A stretch of DNA of 64,000 nucleotides from CALJXB01 sp965225935 (GCA_965225935.1 CBDDCC010000014.1:248001-312000); one strand, 5' to 3'. Shown: positions 24,203-34,006, counted from the stretch's first letter. Numbers and translations: made by a program. Notes: generated from the letters alone by a model not told the origin.

Positions 24203-25552
24203 ATGAGCGAAACGCAACGAGTTGGCAGATGCAAAGGTTCCACCAGCTCACGGCCACGGGTCGTGATCGTTGGTGCCGGCTTTGGCGGGCTCTCGGCGGC
24301 TCGGGGGCTACGGAATGCTGAAGTGAGCATCACGATCATCGACCGCCAGAACCACCACCTGTTCCAACCTTTGCTCTATCAGGTCGCCACGGCAGCGGTG
24401 TCGCCGGCGGACGTGGCGGTGCCCATCCGCTCGCTGTTCAGGGGCGACGGGAATGTGGCGGTGCTCATGGACGAGGTGATCGATGTTGACGTGGAGAACA
24501 GGCTTGTCGTCTCGCGGAGCGGTTCATACGGATACGACTTCCTGATTCTGGTCACGGGCTCGACCTATTCCTATTTCGGACAGGACCACTGGCAGGCTCA
24601 TTCGGCACCATTGAAAACGCTGGAAGACGCGTTGATCATGCGCGAACGCATCCTTCTTGCCTTCGAACGCGCCGAGATGGAGGAAGACCAGGCGGAGCGG
24701 CGCAGACTCATGAGGTTCGTCATCATCGGTGGCGGACCGACAGGAGTGGAGCTGGCGGGCGCCATCGCCGAGTTGGCCAAGAGCACACTCGCCCGCGACT
24801 TTCGCCAGATAGCGCCGAGCGAGACGGAGATACTTCTGCTCGAGGCGAGCGGGACCTTGTTGGGTGGATTTCCGCAGCGTCTCGTCGATTTTGCTCATAG
24901 GACCCTGAGACGGAAAGGCGTAACGGTTCGCCTGGGGACGACCGTAAAGAGCATCCTCGGCCATGCGGTCGTCGTTGGCGAAGGCGAGGAAGTCATCCCG
25001 GCGGGAACCGTGCTTTGGGCCGCCGGCACCATGGCCGGACCGATCGGCGCCTGGCTTGGGGCGGAGACTGATCGCGCAGGGCGCGTCAAGGTCAACGACG
25101 ACATGTCTCTCCCGGGTCATTCGGACATCTTCGTGATAGGGGATGCGGCCCACTGGGCCCCGCCGGACTGCACGCCGTTGCCTGCCGTGGCGCCGGTGGC
25201 GAAGCAGCAGGGCGCCTACGTAGCTCGTCTGATCCGAATGCGCATCGCAGGCAAACGGGCGCCAGGGCCTTTCCGCTACCGGGACGAGGGTATGCTTGCG
25301 ACCATAGGCAGGGGCGCCGCCGTGGCGAACCTCCATTGGATCAAGTTCTCGGGATGGTTTGCCTGGGTGTTCTGGGGCCTAATCCATATCTACTTTTTGA
25401 TCGGCTTCCGGAGCCGGATGATGGTGTTCTTGAATTGGATTTGGGCATATCTCACCTACGGTTTGGGGGCGCGACTGATCACCGGGCGGCACGAGCCTAG
25501 CTGGACCGGTGAGCAGGCCGCCGGCCAGCGGGCGCATCCGACGAAGCAGTGA
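24203..25552 (+). CDS. Type II NADH dehydrogenase-like FAD oxidoreductase
   Basis: A 449-residue flavoprotein. The FAD-binding VVIVGAGFGGLSAARGL is near residue 20, the NAD-binding FVIIGGGPTGVELAGAIAEL near 174, and the second FAD contact IFVIGDAAHW near 309. The C-terminal part (FAWVFWGLIHIYFLIGF) is a membrane-binding hydrophobic region as in NDH-2. It would pass electrons from NADH to quinone without pumping protons. Codon use is less GC-rich than in the ribosomal operon. It stands alone and converges with the LysR gene. Confidence 0.9.
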   Translation: MSETQRVGRCKGSTSSRPRVVIVGAGFGGLSAARGLRNAEVSITIIDRQNHHLFQPLLYQVATAAVSPADVAVPIRSLFRGDGNVAVLMDEVIDVDVENRLVVSRSGSYGYDFLILVTGSTYSYFGQDHWQAHSAPLKTLEDALIMRERILLAFERAEMEEDQAERRRLMRFVIIGGGPTGVELAGAIAELAKSTLARDFRQIAPSETEILLLEASGTLLGGFPQRLVDFAHRTLRRKGVTVRLGTTVKSILGHAVVVGEGEEVIPAGTVLWAAGTMAGPIGAWLGAETDRAGRVKVNDDMSLPGHSDIFVIGDAAHWAPPDCTPLPAVAPVAKQQGAYVARLIRMRIAGKRAPGPFRYRDEGMLATIGRGAAVANLHWIKFSGWFAWVFWGLIHIYFLIGFRSRMMVFLNWIWAYLTYGLGARLITGRHEPSWTGEQAAGQRAHPTKQ

Positions 25553-25599
25553 CCGCGGCGTCCGGGCTGTCTCGTCCAACCGTTGTCCCGCGGCCTTGG

Positions 25600-26619
25600 T
25601 CAGCGCGCCTTCTGCCGGGCGGGTTTCTTGCCGGCCTTGAGCGGCGCCTTGCGGCGCTGCTTGGCCTGGTCCCGCAGGGCTTTCGGATCGAAGGGACGGT
25701 CGTGGCGCTTGGCTTCCTCCAGCAGCCAGGACTTGAAGAGCTGCACCTCGCGCCGCTCGATCGCTTCCTCCGAGGTCACGACGAAATGGGCGTCGCGCGC
25801 CGGGATCGTGACGTCGAAGGGCGCGACCAGCAGGCCCTTGGCGAGGGCGTCGTCGACCATGGGCGACAGGCCGAGGGCGACGCCGGTGCCCTCGATGGCG
25901 GCGCGGGTCGCCATCATGTGGAGGTCGAACTGGAGGGCGCTGCCGACCGAGAGGCCGGAGACGCCCGCGGCGTTCAGCCACATCTGCCAGTTCTCCGGCT
26001 CGCCGATCATGTGGATCAGGGTGTGGCTGGCCAGGTCCTCCGGCTTGGCGAGCGGCACGGCCCCGCCTAGCAGCGCCGGGGCGCAGACCGGAAAGAGGGC
26101 CTCCCAGAACAGGCGCTCGGCCCGGAAGCCCGGCCACTGGCCGCTGCCGTAGCGGATCTCCAGATCCGTGCCCGCCTGTCCGAAGCTCAGGCCGTCGACG
26201 GTCGTGGTCAGTCGCAGGCTGACGTCGGGATGGCGCTCTAGGAAGCGGCCGAGGCGCGGCACCAGCCAGAGGTAGGTGAGGGAGGTACTGACCCGCAGGG
26301 CGACCGGGCCGCTGCGGCCGCTGCCGAACAGGTCCTCGGTGCCCGCCGCCAGGTGGTCGAAGGCCTGGCGGACGATGGGCAAATAGCCGAGGCCGGCGTC
26401 GGTGAGCAGGAGCGAGCGCGGTTGGCGCGTGAAGAGGGACGCGCCCAGCCAGTCTTCGAGCTGCTTCACCTGCTGGCTGATCGCGGCCGGCGTGACGTTC
26501 AGCTCCTTGGCCGCCTCGGCGAAGCTGGTGTGCCGGGCCGCCGCCTCGAAGGCGCGCAGCCAGTTGAGCGAGGGCAGGCGGCGCTTCTTCTGGGCCATCT
26601 CGGCCGCTCCCGTTTCCAT
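25600..26619 (-). CDS. LysR-family regulator of the GcvA type
   Basis: A 339-residue regulator with the GcvA-like opening LPSLNWLRAFEAAARHTSF, helix-turn-helix at about residues 30-55 (AAKELNVTPAAISQQVKQLE) and an effector domain at about 105-300. The C-terminal tail is a lysine/arginine-rich extension not usual for the family. Two starts are possible: 26619 with AGGA 6 bases before it, or ATG at 26598 with GGGAG 8 bases before it. It is divergent from the methyltransferase-corrinoid gene and probably controls it. Confidence 0.88.
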   Translation of the reverse strand: METGAAEMAQKKRRLPSLNWLRAFEAAARHTSFAEAAKELNVTPAAISQQVKQLEDWLGASLFTRQPRSLLLTDAGLGYLPIVRQAFDHLAAGTEDLFGSGRSGPVALRVSTSLTYLWLVPRLGRFLERHPDVSLRLTTTVDGLSFGQAGTDLEIRYGSGQWPGFRAERLFWEALFPVCAPALLGGAVPLAKPEDLASHTLIHMIGEPENWQMWLNAAGVSGLSVGSALQFDLHMMATRAAIEGTGVALGLSPMVDDALAKGLLVAPFDVTIPARDAHFVVTSEEAIERREVQLFKSWLLEEAKRHDRPFDPKALRDQAKQRRKAPLKAGKKPARQKAR

Positions 26620-26780
26620 AAGGATTCCTAGCCCTTAGGCCAGGAAAACCTCGTTTGTCAGGGCATTGTGGCTGGGTCAGGCTGGAGACATCAAGAGCCA
26701 AGCCGGGATGCGGCCCGGCGGCGGCGGTCCGAGAGCCTGAAGCGGGTCCACCGTGCGAGGCTGCGTGAGGAGAAGAAGCC

Positions 26781-28661
26781 ATGCCCGAGTTCGATTTCAA
26801 GGCCGGATACGAGCCCCTGGAGGCCGCGATGACGGCCGGTTCGCAGGTCGTGCCCTTCATCGCCCAGATGCACGAGTTCGCCATGGCCAATACGGAGACG
26901 CGCGGCGACCTCTTCTACAGCGATGCCGAGACCTTCGTGCGCGGCCTCTGCACCACGGCCCGGGACTACGGCTTCGACACGCCGAGCTTCATCTGGGACG
27001 CCTACAACATCGAGGCCGAGGCGCTCGGCGCCAAGCTGGTGCTGTTCGAGGACATGGCCCCGGCGCTCGACAATGTGACTCCCCTGATCGCCAGCGAGGC
27101 CGACCTGGCCAAGCTCCGGTCGCCGGACCCGGCGACGGCCGGGCGCATGCCCTTCGCGGCGGAGGTCCTGCACCTCGCCGAGGTCTACACGGGCCAGCGT
27201 CCCTCGCTCGGCTTCTGCGCGCCCTTCACCATGGCGGCGCACCTCATGACCTTCGAGAACCTGATCGTTCAGATCAAGCAGAACCCGGCCTTCGTGACCA
27301 AGGTCCTCGACTTCATCGTCGACGAGGTCCTGGTGCCCTACTGCCGGCACATGCACAGGCAGTTCCCCGACCTGCCCGGCTACGACGGCTCCGACGCGAC
27401 CGCGTCGCTTCCCTTCATCACCCAGGACATGCAGGAAGAGTTTGCTCTGGCGCCCATCGAGCGCCTGCAGCGCCAGCTCGAGCTGCCCTGCTACGTGGAC
27501 AACTGGTGGGGCGATTCCTTCACCGACGACAAGGAGCGCTTCTGGCGCAACAAGCTGCGGGCGACGCCCGGCTACCTGAAGAGCCAGGACCCGGACCTCT
27601 GGAAGATCGGCCTGGAGGAGCTCCTGGCCTTCGCCGCGAGCCAGGACAAGCCGCTGGTGCTGGGCATCGACAACAACCTCTTCCAGAACGGCCCGGCCGA
27701 GGCGATCGCGCAGCGCGTCCACGAGTACATGGAGGCCGTGGAGGGCGCGGACGGCAAGGGCGTCATCTACTTCTGCAGCCTCTCGGCAGTGACCCCGCCC
27801 GAGCACGTGGAGGCGGGCATCGCCGCGGTCCGCAGCTTCCGCGCCGGCGAACGGCCCTGGGCCGGGCTGCGGCGCGCCGGCACGCCCGAAGCACGGGGCG
27901 AGACCGCCAAGCGGCCGGAGCCCGGCCCCGCGGCGGTCGCGGCTCCGGCGGCCGCGGCCTCGCCCCGGGAGGATCGGCAGGGCGAGAAGCTGGACGAGGC
28001 CGGCGAGGAGCTGTTGGACACAGTCTTCGACGCGGTCATGGACTACGACGACCAGGCCTGCGTCGCGCAGGTCCGCCAGGCGCTGGACGAGGGCATCGGC
28101 GTCCACCGGGTGCTCGACGACGCCCTCATCGCGGCCATGGACGAGATCGGCGCCATGTTCAGCGACGGCACCATCTTCGTGCCGGAGATGCTGATGGCCG
28201 CGCGCGCCATGAAGGCGGGGCTCGAGGTGGTGCGCCCGGTCCTGACCCAGACCGGTGCGCCGCCCAAGGGCAGCGTCCTGCTGGCCACCGTCCAGGGCGA
28301 CGTGCACGACATCGGCAAGAACCTGGTCGGCATGATGCTGGAAGGCGCCGGCTACGACGTGCTCGACCTGGGGGTGAACCAGACCCCCGCCGAGATCATG
28401 GCGAAGGCCGAGGAACTGACCCCCGACGTGGTCGGTCTCTCGGCCCTCTTGACCACCTCCATGCCGTCCATGGCGAAGACGGTCGCCGCCTTCAAGGAGA
28501 AGAGCCTGCCCTACCCGGTGATCGTCGGCGGCGCGCCGGTGACCGAGACCTTCGCGGATGCCATCGGCGCCGACGGCTACGGCGAGAACGCGCCGGGCGC
28601 GGTCGCCCTGGTCAACCGCTTGGTAGAGGAATCGACCACACGCTGCGAGGAGGCGGCCTAG
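26781..28661 (+). CDS. Methyltransferase-corrinoid fusion protein, CmuA-like
   Basis: A 626-residue fusion. Residues about 1-370 form a uroporphyrinogen-decarboxylase-like methyltransferase domain, followed by an Ala/Pro-rich linker (about 370-400). Residues about 405-620 form a corrinoid-binding unit: a helical cap, then DVHDIG at 507-512 where H509 is the lower cobalt ligand, and the later VGLSALLTTSM and VIVGGAPV loops. The order and length match chloromethane:corrinoid methyltransferase CmuA and related demethylases. The methyl donor is unknown. A canonical H-x-C zinc pair was not found in the first domain. No partner methyltransferase or reactivase is adjacent. Confidence 0.85.
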   Translation: MPEFDFKAGYEPLEAAMTAGSQVVPFIAQMHEFAMANTETRGDLFYSDAETFVRGLCTTARDYGFDTPSFIWDAYNIEAEALGAKLVLFEDMAPALDNVTPLIASEADLAKLRSPDPATAGRMPFAAEVLHLAEVYTGQRPSLGFCAPFTMAAHLMTFENLIVQIKQNPAFVTKVLDFIVDEVLVPYCRHMHRQFPDLPGYDGSDATASLPFITQDMQEEFALAPIERLQRQLELPCYVDNWWGDSFTDDKERFWRNKLRATPGYLKSQDPDLWKIGLEELLAFAASQDKPLVLGIDNNLFQNGPAEAIAQRVHEYMEAVEGADGKGVIYFCSLSAVTPPEHVEAGIAAVRSFRAGERPWAGLRRAGTPEARGETAKRPEPGPAAVAAPAAAASPREDRQGEKLDEAGEELLDTVFDAVMDYDDQACVAQVRQALDEGIGVHRVLDDALIAAMDEIGAMFSDGTIFVPEMLMAARAMKAGLEVVRPVLTQTGAPPKGSVLLATVQGDVHDIGKNLVGMMLEGAGYDVLDLGVNQTPAEIMAKAEELTPDVVGLSALLTTSMPSMAKTVAAFKEKSLPYPVIVGGAPVTETFADAIGADGYGENAPGAVALVNRLVEESTTRCEEAA

Positions 28662-29145
28662 CGTACGGACCAGCCGGCGCGGACGACGCGGCGCAGCCCG
28701 CGCCCGCCGGCCGGTGAGGCCTTCCTGAACGTCGCCGGTTCTCGGCCCTTGCAGCCGGCGGCCTTTGGACAGGACCTGGTCGATCCCCGGATTGGCGCCA
28801 AGCGGTCGTCCGACCGTTGTCCGGTGAGTCCAAGCCCAAGCGGTAGGGTCTGCCCAGGTTCGACCGTGCGTGCTTGCTGATGCCAACGACCGCTGTCGGA
28901 TCATGCAGCAGTCATTCCGAGCCACGTCACCGAAGGACCGGAAGTGGCTAATCCCTGCCGTTTTGAGAGCGAGCCTGGAAGGTCCGCTTAGCCCCGAACT
29001 ACCGACATCAAAATGGAATGTCGGCATTGACGCTGATTTGGTCCGCTTAACCCCCGATAGCAGGCGTGTCGGAAGGGTTCGATTTTCGTCTCAGATTGAC
29101 CCGGAGCAGACTCCTTCCATGGCTTAATGAGGGGCCACTAATGCA
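28662..29145. other. Intergenic region without a supported gene
   Basis: 484 bases. The left half is GC-rich and the right half less so (from about 28900). Repeated phrases such as GGTCCGCTTA (two similar copies near 28981 and 29039) suggest remnants of a dispersed repeat. No ribosome-binding site, RNA fold or family motif was recognised. Confidence 0.4.
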
Positions 29146-30129
29146 TCAACGCATCAGCAATGCTGGATCAAACAGGCTGAAAGTACGCTCATAGCGGCTT
29201 GAAACCACGTAATGCCCGTCCGCAGTCACCACGATGTCTGTAACCCTATTCCGTTCTTTGAGGTCGAGAAGCAGGGATCCCGTCTCTAAATCCCAGACCT
29301 TGACCGTTTTGTCACGGCTGCCCGAAGCAATCTGTTTCCCATCGGGCGAGATCGCGATCGTGTAGGCATCGTCGGTGTGGCCTTGGAAAGTGCGGATCAG
29401 GACCCCCGTCCCAAAGTCCCAAAGCTTGACCGCGCCACGACGACCGCTCGAAGCGATTTGACGCCCATCCGGCGTCAGGGCGATGGCGTAGATCGCATTC
29501 AATGGGTCTTCGATTGTGCGAACCAGCGCGCCGGTCTCGATCTCCCAGACCCTAACCGTCGCGTCATAGCCGCCCGAGACCGCATGACGCCCGTCCGGAG
29601 TTACCGCAACTCCCTCTATCGAGCCCTTGTGGCCCTCGAAACTGCGGATCAAGGCACCGGTCTCTATATCCCACAGCTTGACGGTTTTGTCGCGGCTGGC
29701 CGAGACCAGGCGTTTTCCGTCAGGTGTCACCGCGATTTTGACAACCCAATTTTCATGGCCTTCAAATGTCCGGATCAACGCACCGGTTTCGAAATTCCAC
29801 AATTTGATTGTGTTGTCTCTGCTTCCGGAAACCACACTTCGCCCGTCGGGAGTTATCAAGATACAGAAAATCTCATCCGTGTGCCGTTCGTAGGTGCGGA
29901 TCAAGGAACCTGTGGCGATGTCCCAGAGCTTGACTGTCCCTTCGCGACCTCCCGACGCCACGTGGCGCCCATCCGGCGTTACAGCGATCTCGGTAACTCC
30001 GCCCGGATGGCCTTCGAATGAGCGGATCTCCAAATCCGATTCGCCGAAGCTGTCGCTTGCCTCGCCGAACAGCCCGAAGCCACAGATCACGAGGGTCCCT
30101 ATGACTTTGACGAGGGTGTCGCAAGACAC
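29146..30129 (-). CDS. Exported seven-bladed WD40 repeat protein
   Basis: A 327-residue protein with an N-terminal hydrophobic signal (LVKVIGTLVICGFGLFG) and seven consecutive WD repeats of about 42 residues, enough for exactly one beta-propeller. Repeat cores read TVKLWDIATG, TIKLWNFETG, TVKLWDIETG and so on; the last is degenerate (TFSLFDPAL). The repeats are more similar to each other than in old propellers. It probably serves as a periplasmic binding scaffold. GC content is lower than in surrounding operons, suggesting transfer. No partner gene is adjacent. Confidence 0.9.
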   Translation of the reverse strand: MSCDTLVKVIGTLVICGFGLFGEASDSFGESDLEIRSFEGHPGGVTEIAVTPDGRHVASGGREGTVKLWDIATGSLIRTYERHTDEIFCILITPDGRSVVSGSRDNTIKLWNFETGALIRTFEGHENWVVKIAVTPDGKRLVSASRDKTVKLWDIETGALIRSFEGHKGSIEGVAVTPDGRHAVSGGYDATVRVWEIETGALVRTIEDPLNAIYAIALTPDGRQIASSGRRGAVKLWDFGTGVLIRTFQGHTDDAYTIAISPDGKQIASGSRDKTVKVWDLETGSLLLDLKERNRVTDIVVTADGHYVVSSRYERTFSLFDPALLMR

Positions 30130-30276
30130 GATTCGATCCTTTCGTGGTGGGACCGATGGAAATCATAGCGATTCAGATAGCATTTTTCATGCCTGGCGAC
30201 GATGGCGCGATGAGCCAACAGCAGTGGGAATGAAACGTCCGTTCTTGGCCCAACGCGGAAGTCGAGTGACGTCACT

Positions 30277-31224
30277 TCATAGCACTATGTAGCCGATCAA
30301 CGGGACTACCAGCAGACTGAGGCCGAGCGTCGCGATCAGCAAGGCCGAGGCGACCGCGGCATCGCAGCCATAGCGGGCGGCGACGACGGCCGCCAGCGCG
30401 CCGGAGGGCATGGCGGCCTCCACTACCAAGATGTCTCGCTGCAACTCAGGCACCGCCAGCGCCAAAGCAATGCCCCCGGCCGCCAATGGCTCCAAGCCCA
30501 GCTTCAAGAGAGCGACCAAAACCAGCAAGCTGACGAGCTGTTTGAAGGCGACGGGCCGGAGCATCAGGCCGATGGTGAAGGCGACCAGAAGCGTCAGCGA
30601 ATCGCTCGCCACTTGGAGAAAGCCGTTCAACAGTTCCACCGCCCAGTGGTCCTGGGGCAATCCCATGTATGAGGCCGAGAGGCCGAGGATGAGGGCCACA
30701 AAGATGGGAGAGCGCAAGAAGCTGTTGACGGCGGCGCCCAGCCCGGGACGGTCCTCCGCTTCCTCGCCGAAGTGCATGGCGACCGCCACGCCGAAGATGA
30801 AGAGCGGCAGGACGACGCCGAACTCGCCCATGATCACCAGCTGGCTCATGACCTCGTGATCGTCGCCATAGATGTTGTGGATGAGCGAGTAGCCGAGAGT
30901 CGAGGTGCTGCCGACGCCAGAGACCAGGATCACCGAGCCGAGGACCGGCCGTTCCAGGCGCATCCAACGGCCGGCCAGCCAGGCCAGCGTCATGACCACG
31001 GCGATGGATATGAAGAGCACCAGGGCGAGTTCGAGCTGCTGGATCTCGAAGGGCTCGCGGCTCAGGTTCGCGAAGATCAGGGCCGGAAGAGTGAAATCCG
31101 TCACCAGGCGCGCAAAAACCCCCTCCTCGCCCCGCACGATGGCCGAGCGCTGCCGCAACCAAACCGCGCAGCCGGCGAGGGCCACCAGAATGACGAAGGA
31201 TTCCAGTAAGCTCGAGAACTGCAC
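30277..31224 (-). CDS. AEC-family (auxin efflux carrier-like) permease
   Basis: A 315-residue membrane protein with about ten helices. Conserved stretches include FTLPALIFANLSREP at the first half and AMPSGALAAVVAARYG in the second, typical for the AEC family that exports or imports small organic acids. The likely start is the GTG at 31224 with AGGGG about 10 bases upstream; the open frame extends further but without coding character. A second AEC member lies at 60339, with little similarity. Confidence 0.83.
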   Translation of the reverse strand: MQFSSLLESFVILVALAGCAVWLRQRSAIVRGEEGVFARLVTDFTLPALIFANLSREPFEIQQLELALVLFISIAVVMTLAWLAGRWMRLERPVLGSVILVSGVGSTSTLGYSLIHNIYGDDHEVMSQLVIMGEFGVVLPLFIFGVAVAMHFGEEAEDRPGLGAAVNSFLRSPIFVALILGLSASYMGLPQDHWAVELLNGFLQVASDSLTLLVAFTIGLMLRPVAFKQLVSLLVLVALLKLGLEPLAAGGIALALAVPELQRDILVVEAAMPSGALAAVVAARYGCDAAVASALLIATLGLSLLVVPLIGYIVL

Positions 31225-31395
31225 CGAGTCTAAGCCCCTGGAGTCTCGATCCCAGCCGTCGGAGCCGAGATGCAAGAAAGGAAAAGGAGCATAGCACGAA
31301 ACCGTCCCCCCGATGGCCGGAGACTCGGATCGAGTCGGACAACCCCAAATCCAGCTTCGCGCGACCACCTCCCACTGACGGGCGTTGACGCGGTC

Positions 31396-32160
31396 TCATT
31401 CCCAACTTTCGTCGGCATCTACAGGCTGCGTCCCAGGGGCACAGAGGACCCGGGCCCAACCGTAGTAAGCTTCAACGGGCTGCTTGGTTTGGTCGTTGTC
31501 GGTAAAGAGAGCGATTGCATGGATTCTGTCATCCGGCGGATATCCGAACGCTCTCTGAAAATCCTCATGGACATCACGGCGTTGGACGACCCATGACCGA
31601 TTGGGGTCCAGCCCCGCCTTGATCACAATGCTGCGGACGATCCCTTTCATGTATGGATTGTCTATGATCGCCCCCACATCGGCGCTTTCGTTGCTCCACA
31701 CATATCGAAGTGTGGGAACAGGGCTAGGGTCGAGCATGAAACCGGGGTCGCCGAACATAAGAAAAATCGACGCCGCCACGTCTTCGTGCTCTTTCAAGGT
31801 TAGGACGGCATCCGGTTGCAGGCGGTTGACCGCCCAGCTCCATTCGATTTCACGACACTGCGCCGGGTCGACGAGAATCCGACGAATGAGGCCTGAGGCG
31901 GAATCCTGGCCAACGGCACGGATCGCGACCCGGTCGTCATAGACAGCTAGGCGATAGTCCGTTTCTCCCCGCAGAGGCATGTGTAGCCATTCATCTTGAA
32001 TCGTCGTTTCCGCATTGAACAGATATGCCCCATCCGTGCTCCAGCCCTGAGCCTCAGCCCCTCCCTTCTGATGGGTTTGGCTGCACGCGCAGAGAGCTAG
32101 GACCAAAAGCGCCGAGAGTATCGATCGGCCGTGCGACAGTGTGCAGAGGCTCACGTCCAT
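31396..32160 (-). CDS. DUF3047 lipoprotein-like protein
   Basis: A 254-residue protein. The N-terminal signal ends in LVLALCAC, a likely lipobox, so it may be membrane-anchored. The domain (about residues 65-245) has the DUF3047 pattern: IEWSWAVNR, then RYVWSN, NPYMKG, WVVQRRDVHEDFQRAFG and IALFTDNDQT. DUF3047 is of unknown function. The start at 32160 begins the signal. It is divergent from a second, different DUF3047 gene at 32454; the 293-base spacer between them can hold both promoters. Confidence 0.87.
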   Translation of the reverse strand: MDVSLCTLSHGRSILSALLVLALCACSQTHQKGGAEAQGWSTDGAYLFNAETTIQDEWLHMPLRGETDYRLAVYDDRVAIRAVGQDSASGLIRRILVDPAQCREIEWSWAVNRLQPDAVLTLKEHEDVAASIFLMFGDPGFMLDPSPVPTLRYVWSNESADVGAIIDNPYMKGIVRSIVIKAGLDPNRSWVVQRRDVHEDFQRAFGYPPDDRIHAIALFTDNDQTKQPVEAYYGWARVLCAPGTQPVDADESWE

Positions 32161-32453
32161 GGAATTACGATGGCCCACCTTGTCTATCGCCTTTCGTAGC
32201 AGGAGTGCCCGTCCGCCTGCTGTCTGAGACGATGGGGCCACTGGGTCGCACCTCTCACCTGCCCCCAATTTCTACGGCGGCCGGAACAATGGGGCGACCG
32301 GGACCTTATCCCTATAGACCGGCATTGCTGGATAGAGTCGACCTCTATTCACGGCAGTGTGTACACCACGCGATAGATTTGTGCGTTTCCCATGCGGAGA
32401 ACGCTCCCATCTTAAATCCGTTCGGTCGTGTCATTCGGGGCCCAAGGTCGAAA
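32161..32453. other. Divergent spacer between the two DUF3047 genes
   Basis: 293 bases of mixed composition with no coding signal. It should carry promoters for both divergent genes. No operator could be identified with confidence. Confidence 0.4.
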
Positions 32454-33224
32454 ATGAGTCGCACAGCATTCAGCCGCCGCAGTGGGAGTGTGGGACCTAA
32501 CTCTTTGGTGGTCCTTGGTATTTCGGTCTTGGTCCTTCTGCTCTCTGCATGGCTGCCACTAGGAGCCGCAAGCGCAACTCGGGCCAGCGCGGATTCGGCG
32601 GCCTCCCGCCTGTCATCCGAACTTCAGGCTGCCGGCTGGCGCCTGCTGACGGTTCCGGGCAAGGCCCATGCGGAATTCACCGAACGCGGCCGCGATAGCA
32701 TCGCTGTCAGCGCCGAGAATGCCGTCGCTTTCCTCTATCGTCCGGTCGGCGACGGCATGGCTCCCAAGCGGCGGCTCCTATGGAGTTGGCGGGTCGATCG
32801 GGCCGCGCCGCCGACCGACCTGTCGCGCGCGCCCGGAGACGACCGATCGCTAGCGGTGCACCTGGTGTTTCCCGTGGATGAGGATCGGCTTCCCTTCTGG
32901 GAGCGCATGGAGATCGCCTTGACCCGGTTTGTCGCGCCACCCTTGGCTGGAAAGGTGCTGACCTATGTCTGGGGCGGGACGCACCCCACGGGCACTCTTC
33001 TGACCAACCCCTATCTGAAGGGGCAGGGCCACATCATAGTGCTGCGCAGTGGCGACGAGCCCGTTGGGCAGTGGCTCATGGAAGAGATCGACTTCGTGGC
33101 GGACTTCCAGAAAGCCTTCGGTTACAGGCCGCCCGCTCCGGCCATCATCGCGATCTCCGCCGACAGCGACGACACGGGCGGGCGCATCATCGGCACCGTC
33201 ACCGGTCTCGCGTTCGAGGGGTGA
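32454..33224 (+). CDS. DUF3047 exported protein
   Basis: A 256-residue protein with a signal or anchor helix at about residues 17-40 (LVVLGISVLVLLLSAWLPL). The domain shows LLWSWRVDRAAPPTDLS, a central LTYVWGG, NPYLKG and QWLMEEIDFVADFQKAFG, and ends IIAISADSDDTGG. It shares the family order with the protein at 31396 but they differ at most positions, so the pair is old. It is followed after 8 bases by a diiron protein and then a glycosyltransferase and a DUF547 gene on the same strand, probably one operon. Confidence 0.88.
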   Translation: MSRTAFSRRSGSVGPNSLVVLGISVLVLLLSAWLPLGAASATRASADSAASRLSSELQAAGWRLLTVPGKAHAEFTERGRDSIAVSAENAVAFLYRPVGDGMAPKRRLLWSWRVDRAAPPTDLSRAPGDDRSLAVHLVFPVDEDRLPFWERMEIALTRFVAPPLAGKVLTYVWGGTHPTGTLLTNPYLKGQGHIIVLRSGDEPVGQWLMEEIDFVADFQKAFGYRPPAPAIIAISADSDDTGGRIIGTVTGLAFEG

Positions 33225-33232
33225 GGCCGTCC

Positions 33233-34006
33233 ATGGCAGGAATTCACCCATCAGACCCTCGAGGACAGCCTGAGCCATTTGCGAGTTTGGCCGCAAAGGC
33301 TCGCGACGGACAGTGGTCTGCGGCAGATGACATAGAGTGGCGCCGCCGACCGCGACTTCCGTTCTGGATTACCCGGGACCAGGCACGTGGCGTGATCAGC
33401 CAGCTCTACCACGGCGAGATGGCGACCAGTCGAATGTGTCGGACTTTGCTGAAGGACCTCGAACCCGGTCCGGCCCGGCAATGCCTGGAGTTCCAGATCA
33501 AGGACGAACTGCGCCACGCCGAGGCCTTCGAAAGATACCTGGTCTCGCTCGGCGGCGTCGCCGCGATGGACAGGAACCTGGCCCGGGCGCTCGACGCGGC
33601 GTCAGGAGGGCCGGCGGGATCCATTGGCACCATGGCGGCCTTTCACGTCGTGGTCGAAGGCGAGGTCTTGAGAGTTCAGGACTCTCTCACCCGGCTGCTG
33701 CCCTGCCCCCTGCTCACGCAGATCAATCGGCGGGTGGCACGAGACGAAGCGCGCCATGTGGCTTTCGGCCGGATCTACCTGACCGAGGCGCTGGCGGACC
33801 TGTCGGCCGACGCCCAGCGCCGCCTCTATCACTGGCTCCATGCCCTTTGGCGCCAGGCCACCGATTCTTCCCTGGCCGAGAGCGCCGGCAATGGACCCGC
33901 GCAGTGGATCCTACGGAACTGGTTCCGGGGTGGTTGGCGCCACCACGAGGCCGCACTGCGACGGATCGGATTGACCTCTGGCCGCGGTTCAAGGTGCGTT
34001 TCGTGA
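33233..34006 (+). CDS. Ferritin-like diiron protein
   Basis: A 257-residue four-helix protein with a full set of diiron ligands: E62, E92 and H95 (DELRH), E142 or E144 (VVVEGEV), E172 and H175 (DEARH). Such proteins are ferritin-like oxidases or oxygenases, for example of the ribonucleotide-reductase/AurF type. The start at 33233 follows the DUF3047 stop by 8 bases; its own stop overlaps the next start as GTGA. The substrate is unknown. It is the only plausible redox enzyme in this operon. Confidence 0.85.
   Translation: MAGIHPSDPRGQPEPFASLAAKARDGQWSAADDIEWRRRPRLPFWITRDQARGVISQLYHGEMATSRMCRTLLKDLEPGPARQCLEFQIKDELRHAEAFERYLVSLGGVAAMDRNLARALDAASGGPAGSIGTMAAFHVVVEGEVLRVQDSLTRLLPCPLLTQINRRVARDEARHVAFGRIYLTEALADLSADAQRRLYHWLHALWRQATDSSLAESAGNGPAQWILRNWFRGGWRHHEAALRRIGLTSGRGSRCVS

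Noticed and set aside
26753..28717. 654-codon plus-strand frame overlapping the CmuA-like gene
   Set aside because: Arg/Ala/Gly-rich shadow in a second frame without domains; the neighbouring frame carries the corrinoid motif.
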